In this document: piece after piece, positions 7,220 to 14,744 of the stretch
How positions within the stretch are numbered: position 1 is the first letter of the stretch
How the letters are laid out: the number at the start of each line of letters is the position of its first letter
NCBI GenBank assembly: GCA_934476515.1
Contig: CAKSNZ010000015.1
Location: 1 to 42,450 of the forward strand
Source of the DNA: an uncultured Ruminococcus sp.
GTDB taxonomy: Bacteria; Bacillota; Clostridia; Oscillospirales; Acutalibacteraceae
Direction: 5' to 3'
DNA: 42,450 nucleotides
Notes under the pieces: model-generated
Seen by the model: only the letters and a program-made list of their open reading frames with translations
Database searches by the model: none
What the model was told of the DNA's origin: nothing
Position numbers and translations under genes: made by a program

Positions 7220-7921
7220 TTATGCTACATGAATTTTGTCTTTAGTTTTCCTTAGACTGTTCATTGCTTTTGAAAAAGTATCAAAAGACATTTCTTCAAT
7301 AGAACTGATTCCGTATCTTTTAAATACAGAATTTATATCAACACCGGTTCTGTTAAGTTCAGAATATAAATTTCTAACTTGAGTGTCTGACAGAACAGTA
7401 TTGTTAGTTTTGTGATTATTACGCATTTCATATACGGTTGAATTATCTTCAACTTTAATAATCTTTAGTCCTACAATTTCTTTCTTGTCATTGTAGGAAA
7501 TAGAAGATACTTTGAAATGATCGTAACAACAGAATTTGTCACCTCTGCGTTGAATGGTAACTTTAGAAGCAGGTATCCAAATAAATGGGGCAGAGTAAAG
7601 TTCTCTGCCAATACCAATGTTTACTGCTGCTCTTTTAAATGCATCTGAAGCTTGTGATTTCTCTTTTTCTGTATAACCTGATACACCAACATCTTCTTTT
7701 GCAATCCATTGTTGAGTTTCAGGATCTTTAATCTGAATTGTGCAATAAAGATTACCTTCAATGCAAGTGTGTTGCCTTTGCCAACCAAAGATGCCGAAAC
7801 ATTCATCAAGAATTTGCATATCAACTCTTGCATTTTTGTAAAGCAACAAACTTAGTCCTTTTTCATTGACCATACCTATTCGACATTCAATTTCATTAGC
7901 ATATAATGTTCTAATATTCAT
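7220..7921 (-). CDS. Rad52/22-like single-strand annealing protein
   Basis: This 233-residue protein contains SGYTEKEKSQASDAFKRAA (residues about 80-98) followed by VNIGIGRELYSAPFIWIPA. This block is characteristic of the Rad52/Rad22-like annealing proteins of phages and conjugative elements (PF04098-type/Sak superfamily). It also has FGIFGWQRQHTCIEGNLYC upstream, as these proteins do. They coat single-stranded DNA and anneal homologous strands, usually with a partner exonuclease; the YqaJ gene two positions upstream is the expected partner. The C-terminal 60 residues (from about 175) form a separate region with YGISSIEEM. The start overlaps the preceding gene by 11 bases and has AGGAGG at ideal spacing. 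The subfamily assignment is by motif memory only. Confidence 0.7.
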   Translation of the reverse strand: MNIRTLYANEIECRIGMVNEKGLSLLLYKNARVDMQILDECFGIFGWQRQHTCIEGNLYCTIQIKDPETQQWIAKEDVGVSGYTEKEKSQASDAFKRAAVNIGIGRELYSAPFIWIPASKVTIQRRGDKFCCYDHFKVSSISYNDKKEIVGLKIIKVEDNSTVYEMRNNHKTNNTVLSDTQVRNLYSELNRTGVDINSVFKRYGISSIEEMSFDTFSKAMNSLRKTKDKIHVA

Positions 7922-8237
7922 TTTTCCTCCTTTTGTTTACAGAAGACTTTATTTTGTCCTGAACAGTTTGAGTTATTATATCCATATATGATTGATCGTT
8001 ATGTAGCCATTCTTGATAACAACCATCTAGTGGATATTGTTCTTCATATAAAGATTTAGCTTCTTCCTGAGTAAAATCTATACATTCAAAGACACATACA
8101 ATATCCTCTTTTATGGTTAATTCATATGCATATTCAATTACTGCTTCAGCTGTTTTTGACTTTAATTTAGAAATAAAGTCTTTAAGTTCTTGTGATACCT
8201 TGTCGTATAAAAGTTCATTGTAATCTACATTTTTCAT
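7911..8237 (-). CDS. DUF3848-like small protein
   Basis: This 108-residue acidic protein (LYDKVSQELKDFISKLKSKT, then AVIEYAYELTIKEDIVCVFE, then YPLDGCYQEWLHNDQSYM) matches the pattern of DUF3848 proteins, which occur in Clostridial mobile elements next to recombination genes. The function is unknown. It overlaps the annealing-protein gene and lies 11 bases after YqaJ, so it is part of the same operon. The basic tail NKRRKNEY contains the next gene's ribosome binding site. Identity of the family is moderate; that the gene is real is well supported by coupling and codon use. Confidence 0.65.
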   Translation of the reverse strand: MKNVDYNELLYDKVSQELKDFISKLKSKTAEAVIEYAYELTIKEDIVCVFECIDFTQEEAKSLYEEQYPLDGCYQEWLHNDQSYMDIITQTVQDKIKSSVNKRRKNEY

Positions 8238-8248
8238 ATTATTAACCT

Positions 8249-9181
8249 TTATACTGCTTTAATTTGAAATCGCCTTGAAACAGTTTTCTTAAGAAACTGA
8301 TTGTAAATATTAGGCAATTCTTTGTGTAACCTTTGAGAGTCCAGCCTTACAGTTTCAACATTGTTCCACTTAATCCTGTGGGTATCATTTTCAGCAAATT
8401 CAGAATCTTCCATTTTAATCTGTATTTCCTGTTCAATTTTCTTCTTTTCTTTTTCTAATTGAGAAATCTCACTAATCAGAGAATCCCTTTTAGATAGTTT
8501 TTCATCAAAGCCTGTCAGCTTAATAACATCTTTGTTTTCAGCAATAGGAAACATTGATGATATTATGTTGTCACTTGAAGATGAACCATCAGGTTCAGGC
8601 ATAATGCCTTTCAGCACATTGTTTTGCCAAAAGTCATATTCAATAGAAACAATATTGTTGATAATATCATCATTCCATGTTAGCTTTCTATATACAAATT
8701 CTTTGCCAAGAATTACACGTGCAATGTACCAAGTCTTTCTACCTGTACAATACATATAGTGATAGCATTGCATAACATAGGAAATAGGAATTTGTCCATT
8801 TTTCCACTGTGATGCATTGAGAATGTTTGTTGTTTTACATTCAAGACCTGCATCTTCACCTATTACTAATCTATCAACATCAGCTAACATAAAGGGGTGT
8901 TCAGTTGAACGATACATAAAGTTAGACTTTCTAACTTTTAGCCCTGTTTCTTCCATAAATCTTCTGGCACAATAATCTTCAAGGTCATGTCCGATTCTTG
9001 TTGCTTCATTGTTAATTTCGGTGATAGTATCAGTAGTTTTGTCCTGATAAATTTTAACAGGACTACTGTACTTATTAACACCACAAATGGCTCCAACATC
9101 AGAGCCACCTATTCCTGTTTTTCTTAATCTAAGCCATTCGTTGTGACTTAAATTTTTTGTAGGTATCTTTGTAAAGCTCAT
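8249..9181 (-). CDS. YqaJ-type viral recombinase (alkaline exonuclease)
   Basis: This 310-residue protein starts MSFTKIPTKNLSHNEWLRLR and has the YqaJ hallmark TGIGGSDVGAICGVNKYSSP (residues about 22-41). The PD-(D/E)XK nuclease core is visible as FMLADVDRLVIG (Asp near 99) and AGLECKTTN (Glu and Lys near 113-115), then the helix with MQCYHYMY. These are lambda-exonuclease-like 5'-3' exonucleases that make single-stranded tails for the annealing protein. A C-terminal coiled-coil segment (LISEISQLEKEKKKIEQEIQ) is present, as usual in this family. AAGGAG lies 9 bases before ATG 9181. It forms the resection half of a recombination pair with the gene at 7220-7921. Confidence 0.92.
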   Translation of the reverse strand: MSFTKIPTKNLSHNEWLRLRKTGIGGSDVGAICGVNKYSSPVKIYQDKTTDTITEINNEATRIGHDLEDYCARRFMEETGLKVRKSNFMYRSTEHPFMLADVDRLVIGEDAGLECKTTNILNASQWKNGQIPISYVMQCYHYMYCTGRKTWYIARVILGKEFVYRKLTWNDDIINNIVSIEYDFWQNNVLKGIMPEPDGSSSSDNIISSMFPIAENKDVIKLTGFDEKLSKRDSLISEISQLEKEKKKIEQEIQIKMEDSEFAENDTHRIKWNNVETVRLDSQRLHKELPNIYNQFLKKTVSRRFQIKAV

Positions 9182-9195
9182 ATATAATTTCTCCT

Positions 9196-10128
9196 TTATG
9201 CTGTGTAAAGCATTTTGTAAGCCTTATCAATCATAGGATTACCATTCATTGTTTTTGCAAAAATGTTTTCCTGATAGTTCATATTCTTTCTAAGTGGTGA
9301 TGCATGTGTAGCAAAGTCAGATACTGCATTAATGAAACGATAAGCGTTTTTGCCTACACCTTTAAGGTCAGGTGCATTATAATAACGAGACCTTAAATCA
9401 TTACGAAGTTTTTGAATATTCTTTTCTTGAAGTGGGGTAGGGTTGTCCTTTATAGGAATAAGCATTTCAATATACTCTTCAACTTCTTTGTCAGAAAGTT
9501 TTATCTTGCTTAATGAATCAAACTCTTTGCCAAGTTCGTTCATATAACTTTGTGCAAGGAACAATGTGTTCTTTGCTTCTTCAAGTTTTAGGTTAATATC
9601 TCCTGTATGGATCATAGACCAACTTCTTTTTGCGGAACTTAAACATAGGTTAAGGGTATTACTGCAAACAACTCTAATAGGTGTCATTGCAACCTTAACT
9701 GCACCTGAACCGTCATGGGTATTGCTAAATACAAGGTAAGGATAAATTTGTTCTCCACCGATAATATATTCTTGAGGTAGCCTTGCTAACATCCAAACAG
9801 TTTTGCCACCTTTAAGTGAACCGGCAGTTTCATATCTTACACCTTCACCAAGCAAAGCATCAGTAAATGCAAAGGCTTCATCATTTTGAATTACCTTGTA
9901 TTTGTCACTTACTACACCTAAAGCCTTGTTGTCAATATCTCTGACATTAGCTTTGTAACCGGGAATAAGCTGATTTGATTCAGTAAAGATAGGCTTTTGC
10001 TGAACTTTCCAATCAAGACCTGCTAATATTAAGGCATCCTTAGAGGTAGGTGCTTCCATTACCTTTGTACCAAGACCATGCCAAGGCTTTTCTCTTACAT
10101 AAAACATTGTTTCAACATTTGCTGCCAT
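9196..10128 (-). CDS. DUF932 phage/plasmid-like protein
   Basis: This 310-residue protein shows the DUF932 (TIGR03299, phage/plasmid-like) pattern: FYVREKPWHGLGTKV near residues 9-23, FAFTDALLGEGVRYETAGSL near 86-105, PYLVFSNTHDGSGAVKVAMT near 129-148 and IRVVCSNTLNLCLSSA near 151-166. The molecular role is unknown; these genes sit with recombination or replication genes on plasmids, phages and ICEs. It is the first gene of the minus-strand operon (9196-7220) with AAGGAGAG before ATG 10128. Its promoter region (10129-10259) carries a perfect 8-5-8 palindrome, a candidate operator. The next gene begins 14 bases after its stop. Confidence 0.9.
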   Translation of the reverse strand: MAANVETMFYVREKPWHGLGTKVMEAPTSKDALILAGLDWKVQQKPIFTESNQLIPGYKANVRDIDNKALGVVSDKYKVIQNDEAFAFTDALLGEGVRYETAGSLKGGKTVWMLARLPQEYIIGGEQIYPYLVFSNTHDGSGAVKVAMTPIRVVCSNTLNLCLSSAKRSWSMIHTGDINLKLEEAKNTLFLAQSYMNELGKEFDSLSKIKLSDKEVEEYIEMLIPIKDNPTPLQEKNIQKLRNDLRSRYYNAPDLKGVGKNAYRFINAVSDFATHASPLRKNMNYQENIFAKTMNGNPMIDKAYKMLYTA

Positions 10129-10184
10129 AAAAATCTCTCCTTTTAATAATTTTAATATTGTTTATATAGCTGCTTAATAACGAA

Positions 10185-10205
10185 GATAATAAGTATATTA
10201 TTATC
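10185..10205. promoter_or_regulatory. Candidate operator: 8-5-8 perfect palindrome upstream of DUF932 operon
   Basis: GATAATAA (10185-10192) and TTATTATC (10198-10205) are exact inverted copies with a 5-base spacer, 57 bases before the DUF932 start. The location between the upstream terminator (10260-10285) and the first gene suggests a repressor site. No specific regulator can be named. Confidence 0.45.
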
Positions 10206-10259
10206 ATTATTCACTACTATAGTATTTGTTTGATTTTTCTGAGATTTACATAAAAATTA

Positions 10260-10285
10260 CCCCATAGGCAACTAAGCCTATGGGG
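10260..10285 (-). terminator. Rho-independent terminator
   Basis: CCCCATAGGC (10260-10269) pairs perfectly with GCCTATGGGG (10276-10285) around a 6-base loop. On the minus strand it is followed by TAATTTTTATG. It isolates the DUF932 operon from transcripts coming from the Fic gene. Confidence 0.65.
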
Positions 10286-10496
10286 TTCTATGTTCCTATG
10301 TTCCGTGTTCTTGAAACGGAACTAGTCCGGTCATATGCAAGTATATATTATACACTTGTTTTTATGTAATTCTGCAATTTGCTTATGTATTTAATCAAAA
10401 AGAGAAATATATATGATTAATAAGAAATGTATATTATATGTTCAATAATGGAATGAGTAGATAAAACATTAATTAAAAAAGTTTCAGGATTGAAAG

Positions 10497-10646
10497 CCTG
10501 AAACTAAAAGATAAAAGCAAAAAATAAGCGTGGGAAAGGACGGTATGAGGCACGCTTCATTTTTTGACTTGAAAGCTTTTAGAAAAGGTAATAAAAAGTG
10601 GGGCGTGCCTCATAGCGGAATTTCACACGCTTATTTCTGAATTAAT
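10497..10646. repeat. Palindromic repeat element, copy 1 (double inverted repeat)
   Basis: An outer inverted repeat (AAATAAGCGTG 10522-10532 with CACGCTTATTT 10626-10636) encloses an inner one (TATGAGGCACGC 10544-10555 with GCGTGCCTCATA 10603-10614, 12 bp perfect) around a 47-base AT-rich loop. About 150 bases, including the flanks CTGAAACTAAAAGATAAAAG, recur at 12717-12868 in the same orientation with very few changes. On the minus strand the outer arm ends in CACGCTTATTTTTTG, so it could also act as a terminator for the Fic gene that stops at 10739. A separate hairpin (10481-10488 with 10497-10504) lies at its left edge. Confidence 0.85.
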
Positions 10647-10738
10647 AAAATTCTTTATGTCAGTAATTATCTGTCCACAAAATATTTTAATGGGTGCAAT
10701 AAAAATATATGGGATAATAAGATTTATAATTTTTAAAT

Positions 10739-11821
10739 TCAAACCAAAACTTCCCATTTGCCGTATCTTTTTCCACTTTCTCTGCGAATATAGTTTTTAT
10801 CCTGTAAGGATTTCATAATTCGCTTTATGGTGCTGAGAGACTTTCCGGTTGCTTGAGCAAGCTCTTGTTGTTTAACATTCGGATTTTTTGCAATCAATTC
10901 TAAAACTGCAAGTTCATCTAAAGTACATTCCAAAGTGTCAAATTGAGACTTTGGAACTTTAGAATTGACACTTTGGGAATTGCTTTTATCCTCAAAATCA
11001 ATGTGCATATATCTGTTCTTTAATTCATAATTGGTATCTAACAAAAGATTAGAAAAGAACATTTCCAAAAACTTAGTCGTTGAATGAACGCCTTTTTGCA
11101 AGTTGTTGTAATTTGCACGAACCAAAGCATTTCGGAAATACCAAGAATTTTTTTCAAATGCATCATTGTTTACGCTAAATCCGAATGTTTTCATATATTT
11201 TATCATAAATACAGCAGTTGCACGGGTGTTTCCTTCGCTGAATGGGTGAATTTGCCAAATATCGGAAGCAAATTTTGCCAAATGTTTTACAGCTTCATCT
11301 ACGGACAAGTCTTCGTAAGAAAACTGTTTTTCGGTGGAAAAATCGTAATCCAAAGTTTCCTTAATACTGTTCCAATCTGCATAGATGACAGTATCACCGT
11401 TCAGTACCCACTCTTTCTTTGTAATGTTATATTCTCTAACTTGACCTGCGTGACTGAATACACCTTGAAATAATCTGCGATGAATTGAAATCCACTCAGC
11501 AGGGGAGAACTGAAACGCTTTTTCGCCCAACAGTTTTGCGATTCTTGCTGAAACAATATCTGCCTCTTTGGTTTCGTTTTCTGCCTCTGTGCGTATAGAA
11601 CGATGTTCATAATAACTGTGAATACGTTTTTGTGCTTCGTCAATTGTGATTTTACCTTCAATATGTTCTTTGGCGGTGTCTAACAAATAGTCAGAAGTAT
11701 TCAGTCCGTCAACAGCTTGCAAGCCGATAGCAGTTTGCCATGCTTTGCTTTTTTCGGCTTTGTTGGGTTCGCCTTGTTTTATATATTCTCCAAGTTCAAA
11801 TTGCCAATTTTTATCGGACAT
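10739..11821 (-). CDS. Fic-domain AMPylase-type protein with VbhA-like N-terminus and winged HTH
   Basis: The 360-residue protein has the catalytic Fic motif IHPFSEGNTRATAVF near residues 190-204 (HPFxxGNxR, complete), which transfers AMP or other nucleotidyl groups from a nucleotide to target hydroxyls. The N-terminal region AIGLQAVDGLNTSDYLLDTA with IEGKITIDEAQ resembles the VbhA-type antitoxin fold; at the place of the inhibitory S/T-x-x-x-E-G motif it has L-Q-A-V-D-G, so inhibition may be altered. The C-terminal 65 residues form a winged HTH (LAVLELIAKNPNVKQQELAQ). ATG 11821 is chosen over ATG 11845 because GAGGT lies 6 bases before it. Single-protein Fic genes of this type are common in Firmicutes and often horizontally carried. 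The gene is enclosed by two copies of a palindromic repeat. Confidence 0.88.
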   Translation of the reverse strand: MSDKNWQFELGEYIKQGEPNKAEKSKAWQTAIGLQAVDGLNTSDYLLDTAKEHIEGKITIDEAQKRIHSYYEHRSIRTEAENETKEADIVSARIAKLLGEKAFQFSPAEWISIHRRLFQGVFSHAGQVREYNITKKEWVLNGDTVIYADWNSIKETLDYDFSTEKQFSYEDLSVDEAVKHLAKFASDIWQIHPFSEGNTRATAVFMIKYMKTFGFSVNNDAFEKNSWYFRNALVRANYNNLQKGVHSTTKFLEMFFSNLLLDTNYELKNRYMHIDFEDKSNSQSVNSKVPKSQFDTLECTLDELAVLELIAKNPNVKQQELAQATGKSLSTIKRIMKSLQDKNYIRRESGKRYGKWEVLV

Positions 11822-11955
11822 ATTTGTACCTCTTTTCGTTATCATAATTTTTCAGCCTTAGATGTTGTATATCCTTCATAGTAGTAACTGTAGTCAATAC
11901 TTTTCATATGTTTTGTCAATATTTTCGAGTACCATATTTGCATATCCAAAACGAA

Positions 11956-12363
11956 TTATCGTTTCTGATTATGGATTTCTTTTAAATCTTCAATAGCAAG
12001 AACAGGATCCATTGTGTGAAAAATCATATAGTTGCGTTTCATGGTCAGGGCAGGGGCTTGTTTATAAATCTTTGCACTGCCCTCACCGTTATAATGATGC
12101 CAATAACGGTAGATATAGCCTATCCAGTATAACATATCATCAGAGAATATTTCTCCTTTTCTTGTAAGCATTTCACCTGCATAGGCGGCAACTTCATCAA
12201 GTAGATATTCTTCTCCTGCTTCAAATATGCTCTTATCTGTTTTATAAGTTTTTGCATAATGCCACATCTTAGATATAACAATGTTTCTATAAAATATTAT
12301 ATCTAATGCTATACTTTGTGTCAATGAAGCTTGTTTTAAAACTGACCTAAAATTATCGTACAA
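11956..12363 (-). CDS. Hypothetical helical protein, no good start (possibly 5'-decayed)
   Basis: The readable frame (135 residues) contains IALDIIFYRNIVISKMWHYA, KSIFEAGEEYLLDEVAAYAG and DDMLYWIGYIYRYWHHYNGE, a compact mostly helical protein rich in aromatic residues. The coding pattern looks genuine. The only 5' start is TTG 12363, without a ribosome binding site, and the frame upstream is open only to a TAA about 15 codons earlier without any ATG. An internal ATG (MWHYAKTYKTD, about 12267) also lacks a clear site. The gene thus appears to have lost its 5' end. I do not recognise the family; a link to toxin-antitoxin systems is possible from its place beside the Fic gene but is not shown by sequence. 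Confidence 0.5.
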   Translation of the reverse strand: MYDNFRSVLKQASLTQSIALDIIFYRNIVISKMWHYAKTYKTDKSIFEAGEEYLLDEVAAYAGEMLTRKGEIFSDDMLYWIGYIYRYWHHYNGEGSAKIYKQAPALTMKRNYMIFHTMDPVLAIEDLKEIHNQKR

Positions 12364-12716
12364 ATGAGGGGGATAAAGTGAGGGAGCATACGGCGGTTAA
12401 ATCCTTTATAATGTGCAGAAAAAGAGAATAAAACTTTGATATGCACATTATCATATTGACTTCTCAAAGTCCAAAAGCTATCAGTCACACGGTTTATGGT
12501 ACATAGGATATATTCATTTTGTAATGTCTGTACAATCTGGGGCAGGTCAGTAGTTTTATGTTTTATTGTTAATGAAAAATAATTAAAGAATTATATATTG
12601 TTTCAATGAAAGTTAAATAAAATATAACCTGCAAGGCTCTAGTCTTGCAGGTTTATACTTTTGTGAATTTTATTATGAATATAAATTTATAATGTGATAG
12701 ATTACAGAATTTCAAT
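12364..12716 (-). other. Intergenic stretch with a gene remnant
   Basis: No complete gene. On the minus strand one frame stays open from about 12570 to 12340 and reads TDLPQIVQTLQNEYILCTIN then RVTDSFWTLRSQYDN, which has protein-like composition but no start codon or ribosome binding site. It overlaps the 5' part of the gene at 11956-12363 in another frame. This may be the eroded remnant of an upstream gene or a frameshifted part of the neighbour. Confidence 0.35.
12626..12653. terminator. Terminator-like hairpin
   Basis: AACCTGCAAG (12626-12635) pairs perfectly with CTTGCAGGTT (12644-12653), 10 bp with an 8-base loop; the following T-runs are weak on both strands. It lies between the palindromic repeat copy 2 and the gene remnant and may mark a former gene end. 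Confidence 0.45.
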
Positions 12717-12868
12717 CCTAAAACTAAAAGATAAAAGCCAAAAAATAAGCGTGGGGAAGGACGGTATGAGGCACGCTTCATTTTTTTGACTTGAAAGCTT
12801 TTAGAAAAGGTAATAAAAAGTGGGGCGTGTCTCATAGTGGAATTTCACACGCTTATTTTCGTATTAAT
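12717..12868. repeat. Palindromic repeat element, copy 2
   Basis: Same sequence and orientation as the element at 10497-10646. Outer arms are AAATAAGCGTG 12743-12753 and CACGCTTATTT 12848-12858; inner arms are TATGAGGCACGC 12765-12776 and GCGTGTCTCATA 12825-12836. The one inner-arm change relative to copy 1 (C to T at 12830) turns a G-C pair into G-U, which would keep an RNA stem intact. Its right end touches the stop codon (12864-12866) of the zinc-ribbon gene, so on the minus strand it sits exactly at that transcript's end. Confidence 0.85.
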
Positions 12869-13643
12869 TATTATCTAGATATGTTTCTGCATAGTCATTT
12901 TCTAATGGCTCATTAGCTTCATAACTTGAAAAATCTTGGCTTCCTGTATCTTCTACTGTAATTTGGTTACTGCCTTCTTCCATTGTTATATGTTGGATTA
13001 GACCATAACCTTGTTTATACCATATTGCATAGATGCCTTCATCATTTTCATCTATGTAGAAAGCTGATGGCTTACCAAATGTTCCGGCTGAGTAGATTTT
13101 GCCGTCATTTATGGCATATACTTCATTAAACCAACCTAATTCACTTTCACCATATGAAACAATAAGTTCATCAATACCATCCTTATTAAAATCATAAAAA
13201 GAATATCTTGTTTCTTGTCCATATTTATTATAGATCTTATTTAGGCAGTCATAATAGAGTTCATCATATGATTCTTCTGGTTTAGTAGTTTCAGGTTCAG
13301 TAGTAGTCTCTACTTGTGTTGTAGTTGTTGTAGCACTGTTGGCATTATCATCTGTTTTCGGATTTACGATATTAATAATTAGTAATACCGTAGCTACTAT
13401 TATAATTACTATTACTAAAATCAGCATTATAATGCCCTTATTGCTATGTGACTTTGACTCTAGTTCTTCTTTATATAAGTAAGCAGGATCATTCCCAGGT
13501 ACTTGCTCACTTTTATCAATAACCTCTACTTTGTTTTTAGTAGCTTGTTCATTTTGTAATGCCCTTTTTGAAACAGGTTCGCCACATTGATCACAAAATA
13601 ATGATCCTTCTTCTAATTTGTTACCACATTTTTTGCAAAACAT
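12864..13643 (-). CDS. Zinc-ribbon single-pass membrane protein with DxNxDG domain
   Basis: The 259-residue protein starts MFCKKCGNKLEEGSLFCDQC, a four-cysteine zinc ribbon at the very N-terminus. A charged linker, one membrane helix (residues about 68-92, IIMLILVIVIIIVATVLLII) and a Thr/Glu-rich stalk (TTTTTQVETTTEPETTKPEE) follow. The outer domain contains YSFYDFNKDGIDELIVSYGE, a calcium-loop-like DxNxDGxxE motif seen in FG-GAP/VCBS-like repeats. ATG 13643 is chosen because GGAGG lies 5-6 bases before it; the longer TTG form would start inside that site. The zinc ribbon is inside the cell, the calcium-loop domain outside. It is the last of three related genes transcribed leftwards. Function unknown. 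Confidence 0.8.
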   Translation of the reverse strand: MFCKKCGNKLEEGSLFCDQCGEPVSKRALQNEQATKNKVEVIDKSEQVPGNDPAYLYKEELESKSHSNKGIIMLILVIVIIIVATVLLIINIVNPKTDDNANSATTTTTQVETTTEPETTKPEESYDELYYDCLNKIYNKYGQETRYSFYDFNKDGIDELIVSYGESELGWFNEVYAINDGKIYSAGTFGKPSAFYIDENDEGIYAIWYKQGYGLIQHITMEEGSNQITVEDTGSQDFSSYEANEPLENDYAETYLDNN

Positions 13644-13665
13644 TTTTACCTCCAATTATAAATAA

Positions 13666-14730
13666 TTACTTTCGTAAAGTGTCAAGCAATATATTAGTTC
13701 CTTCAACAGATAGAAATACATCGGTTGTTTTTAGATCGTCAACACTTAAATCTGTTAATGAAAATCCAAGGCTTGTATCAAAAGATTCTCCACTGGCTAT
13801 TACTTCATTATTTCTATTACCTACGCCATCATAATGAATACCATTTACATATAATTGAACATTACCAATCATTATAAATCATTTATCACTTTTGCTTATG
13901 TTTTTAATTTTACATTTAACGTTTATAATTGGATAATCATCTGAATCATTATAAGCATCAGTAACATGAATTTCCCAATTCTTTGAATCTACAGTTGCGT
14001 TCATATCGTAATATGAAATTGTTTCATTATCATTATCATAAGCACCTTCTTTTTCACCGAAATAATCACCGAGTATATATGTTTCAATTCTATTTCCTTG
14101 ATAACCTTTGTCAGATGATGCTATTTGTTTTTCATCAATTGTTTTAACGTTCAATCTACCGTTATCGTCAATAGTAATTTGAGATATTTCTTGATAACCC
14201 ATTGTTCGCCATACGGAAATGACACCATCACCGTTAATATCGTAACTTGTAACTGTTGTATCAGAACCGTAATTTTCGTAATATTCATCTATTTGTTGAT
14301 TATATAGTTCCTTTAACTTTTCATCAGTCAAACTGTCATCATCGGAGTCATCATCACTATAATCACTATCATCATCGTCATAATCATCACTATTACTGTC
14401 ATCATTGTCATTATCTTCAGTATAGCTATCATCATCAGAATCGGTATCATTGTTATCATAATCAGTTGATTGGTCACTATAATCATTGCTATCGGTATCT
14501 GAAAGTGCACTTTGAAGATTTGATAATTTGTCATATAGAGTTGAATTAGAATTGTAGTCTTTTACAAGACTGACAATTAAGACTGTTGATACAATAGAAA
14601 GTACAAATAAAATAACTGCTACTGTAGTATACATTCTTTTTCTAAAATCGCTTGCCGGTTCTTGTGGATCTTTTCCACAATTAGGGCATTTTTTTGAATC
14701 AAATTCTGTATTACAATTACTACATTTCAT
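13666..14730 (-). pseudogene. Zinc-ribbon membrane protein with Asp/Ser-rich linker, split by in-frame TGA
   Basis: The frame reads MKCSNCNTEFDSKKCPNCGK (zinc ribbon), a membrane helix near residues 33-56 (TVAVILFVLSIVSTVLIVSL), a long Asp/Ser/Asn linker (about 75-135), a calcium-loop-like DINGDGV motif and an Ig-like domain (WEIHVTDAYNDSDDYPIINV). It stops at TGA 13879-13881 after KNISKSDK. The same frame goes on, two codons later, with MIGNVQLYVNGIHYDGVGNR and GESFDTSLGFSLTDLSVDDL to 13666. This is exactly the continuation expected for a DUF4352-like outer domain, so the TGA is a nonsense change (likely from CGA or TGG/CAA). The upstream part alone could still make a truncated 283-residue protein. 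GAGG lies 10 bases before ATG 14730. Confidence 0.75.
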
Positions 14731-14744
14731 AACTCGTTACCTCG

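Noticed and set aside
10481..10640. Retron-type msr-msd RNA for the palindromic repeat
   Set aside because: No reverse transcriptase gene is adjacent and no conserved branching guanosine arrangement was seen; the only RT fragment is a dead group II maturase 6 kb away.
249..13881. An alternative genetic code or selenocysteine reading of the in-frame TGA/TAG codons (342, 4034, 13879)
   Set aside because: Intact genes in the window end in TGA (for example cotJA and the deformylase-like gene), the long housekeeping genes have no internal TGA, and no SECIS-like hairpin follows the codons. Independent nonsense mutations are simpler.
14330..14510. Regular GAT/TCA-rich repetition that could be taken for a CRISPR or satellite
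   Set aside because: The units are short, irregular and in frame; they encode the Asp/Ser/Asn linker of the zinc-ribbon protein. No spacer-repeat pattern exists.
14256..14549. His/Tyr-rich plus-strand open frame
   Set aside because: It is the reverse complement of the Asp/Ser-rich linker codons and has no ribosome binding site. The same reasoning excludes the plus-strand frame opposite the His-rich tail of the metal ATPase (36011-36253).
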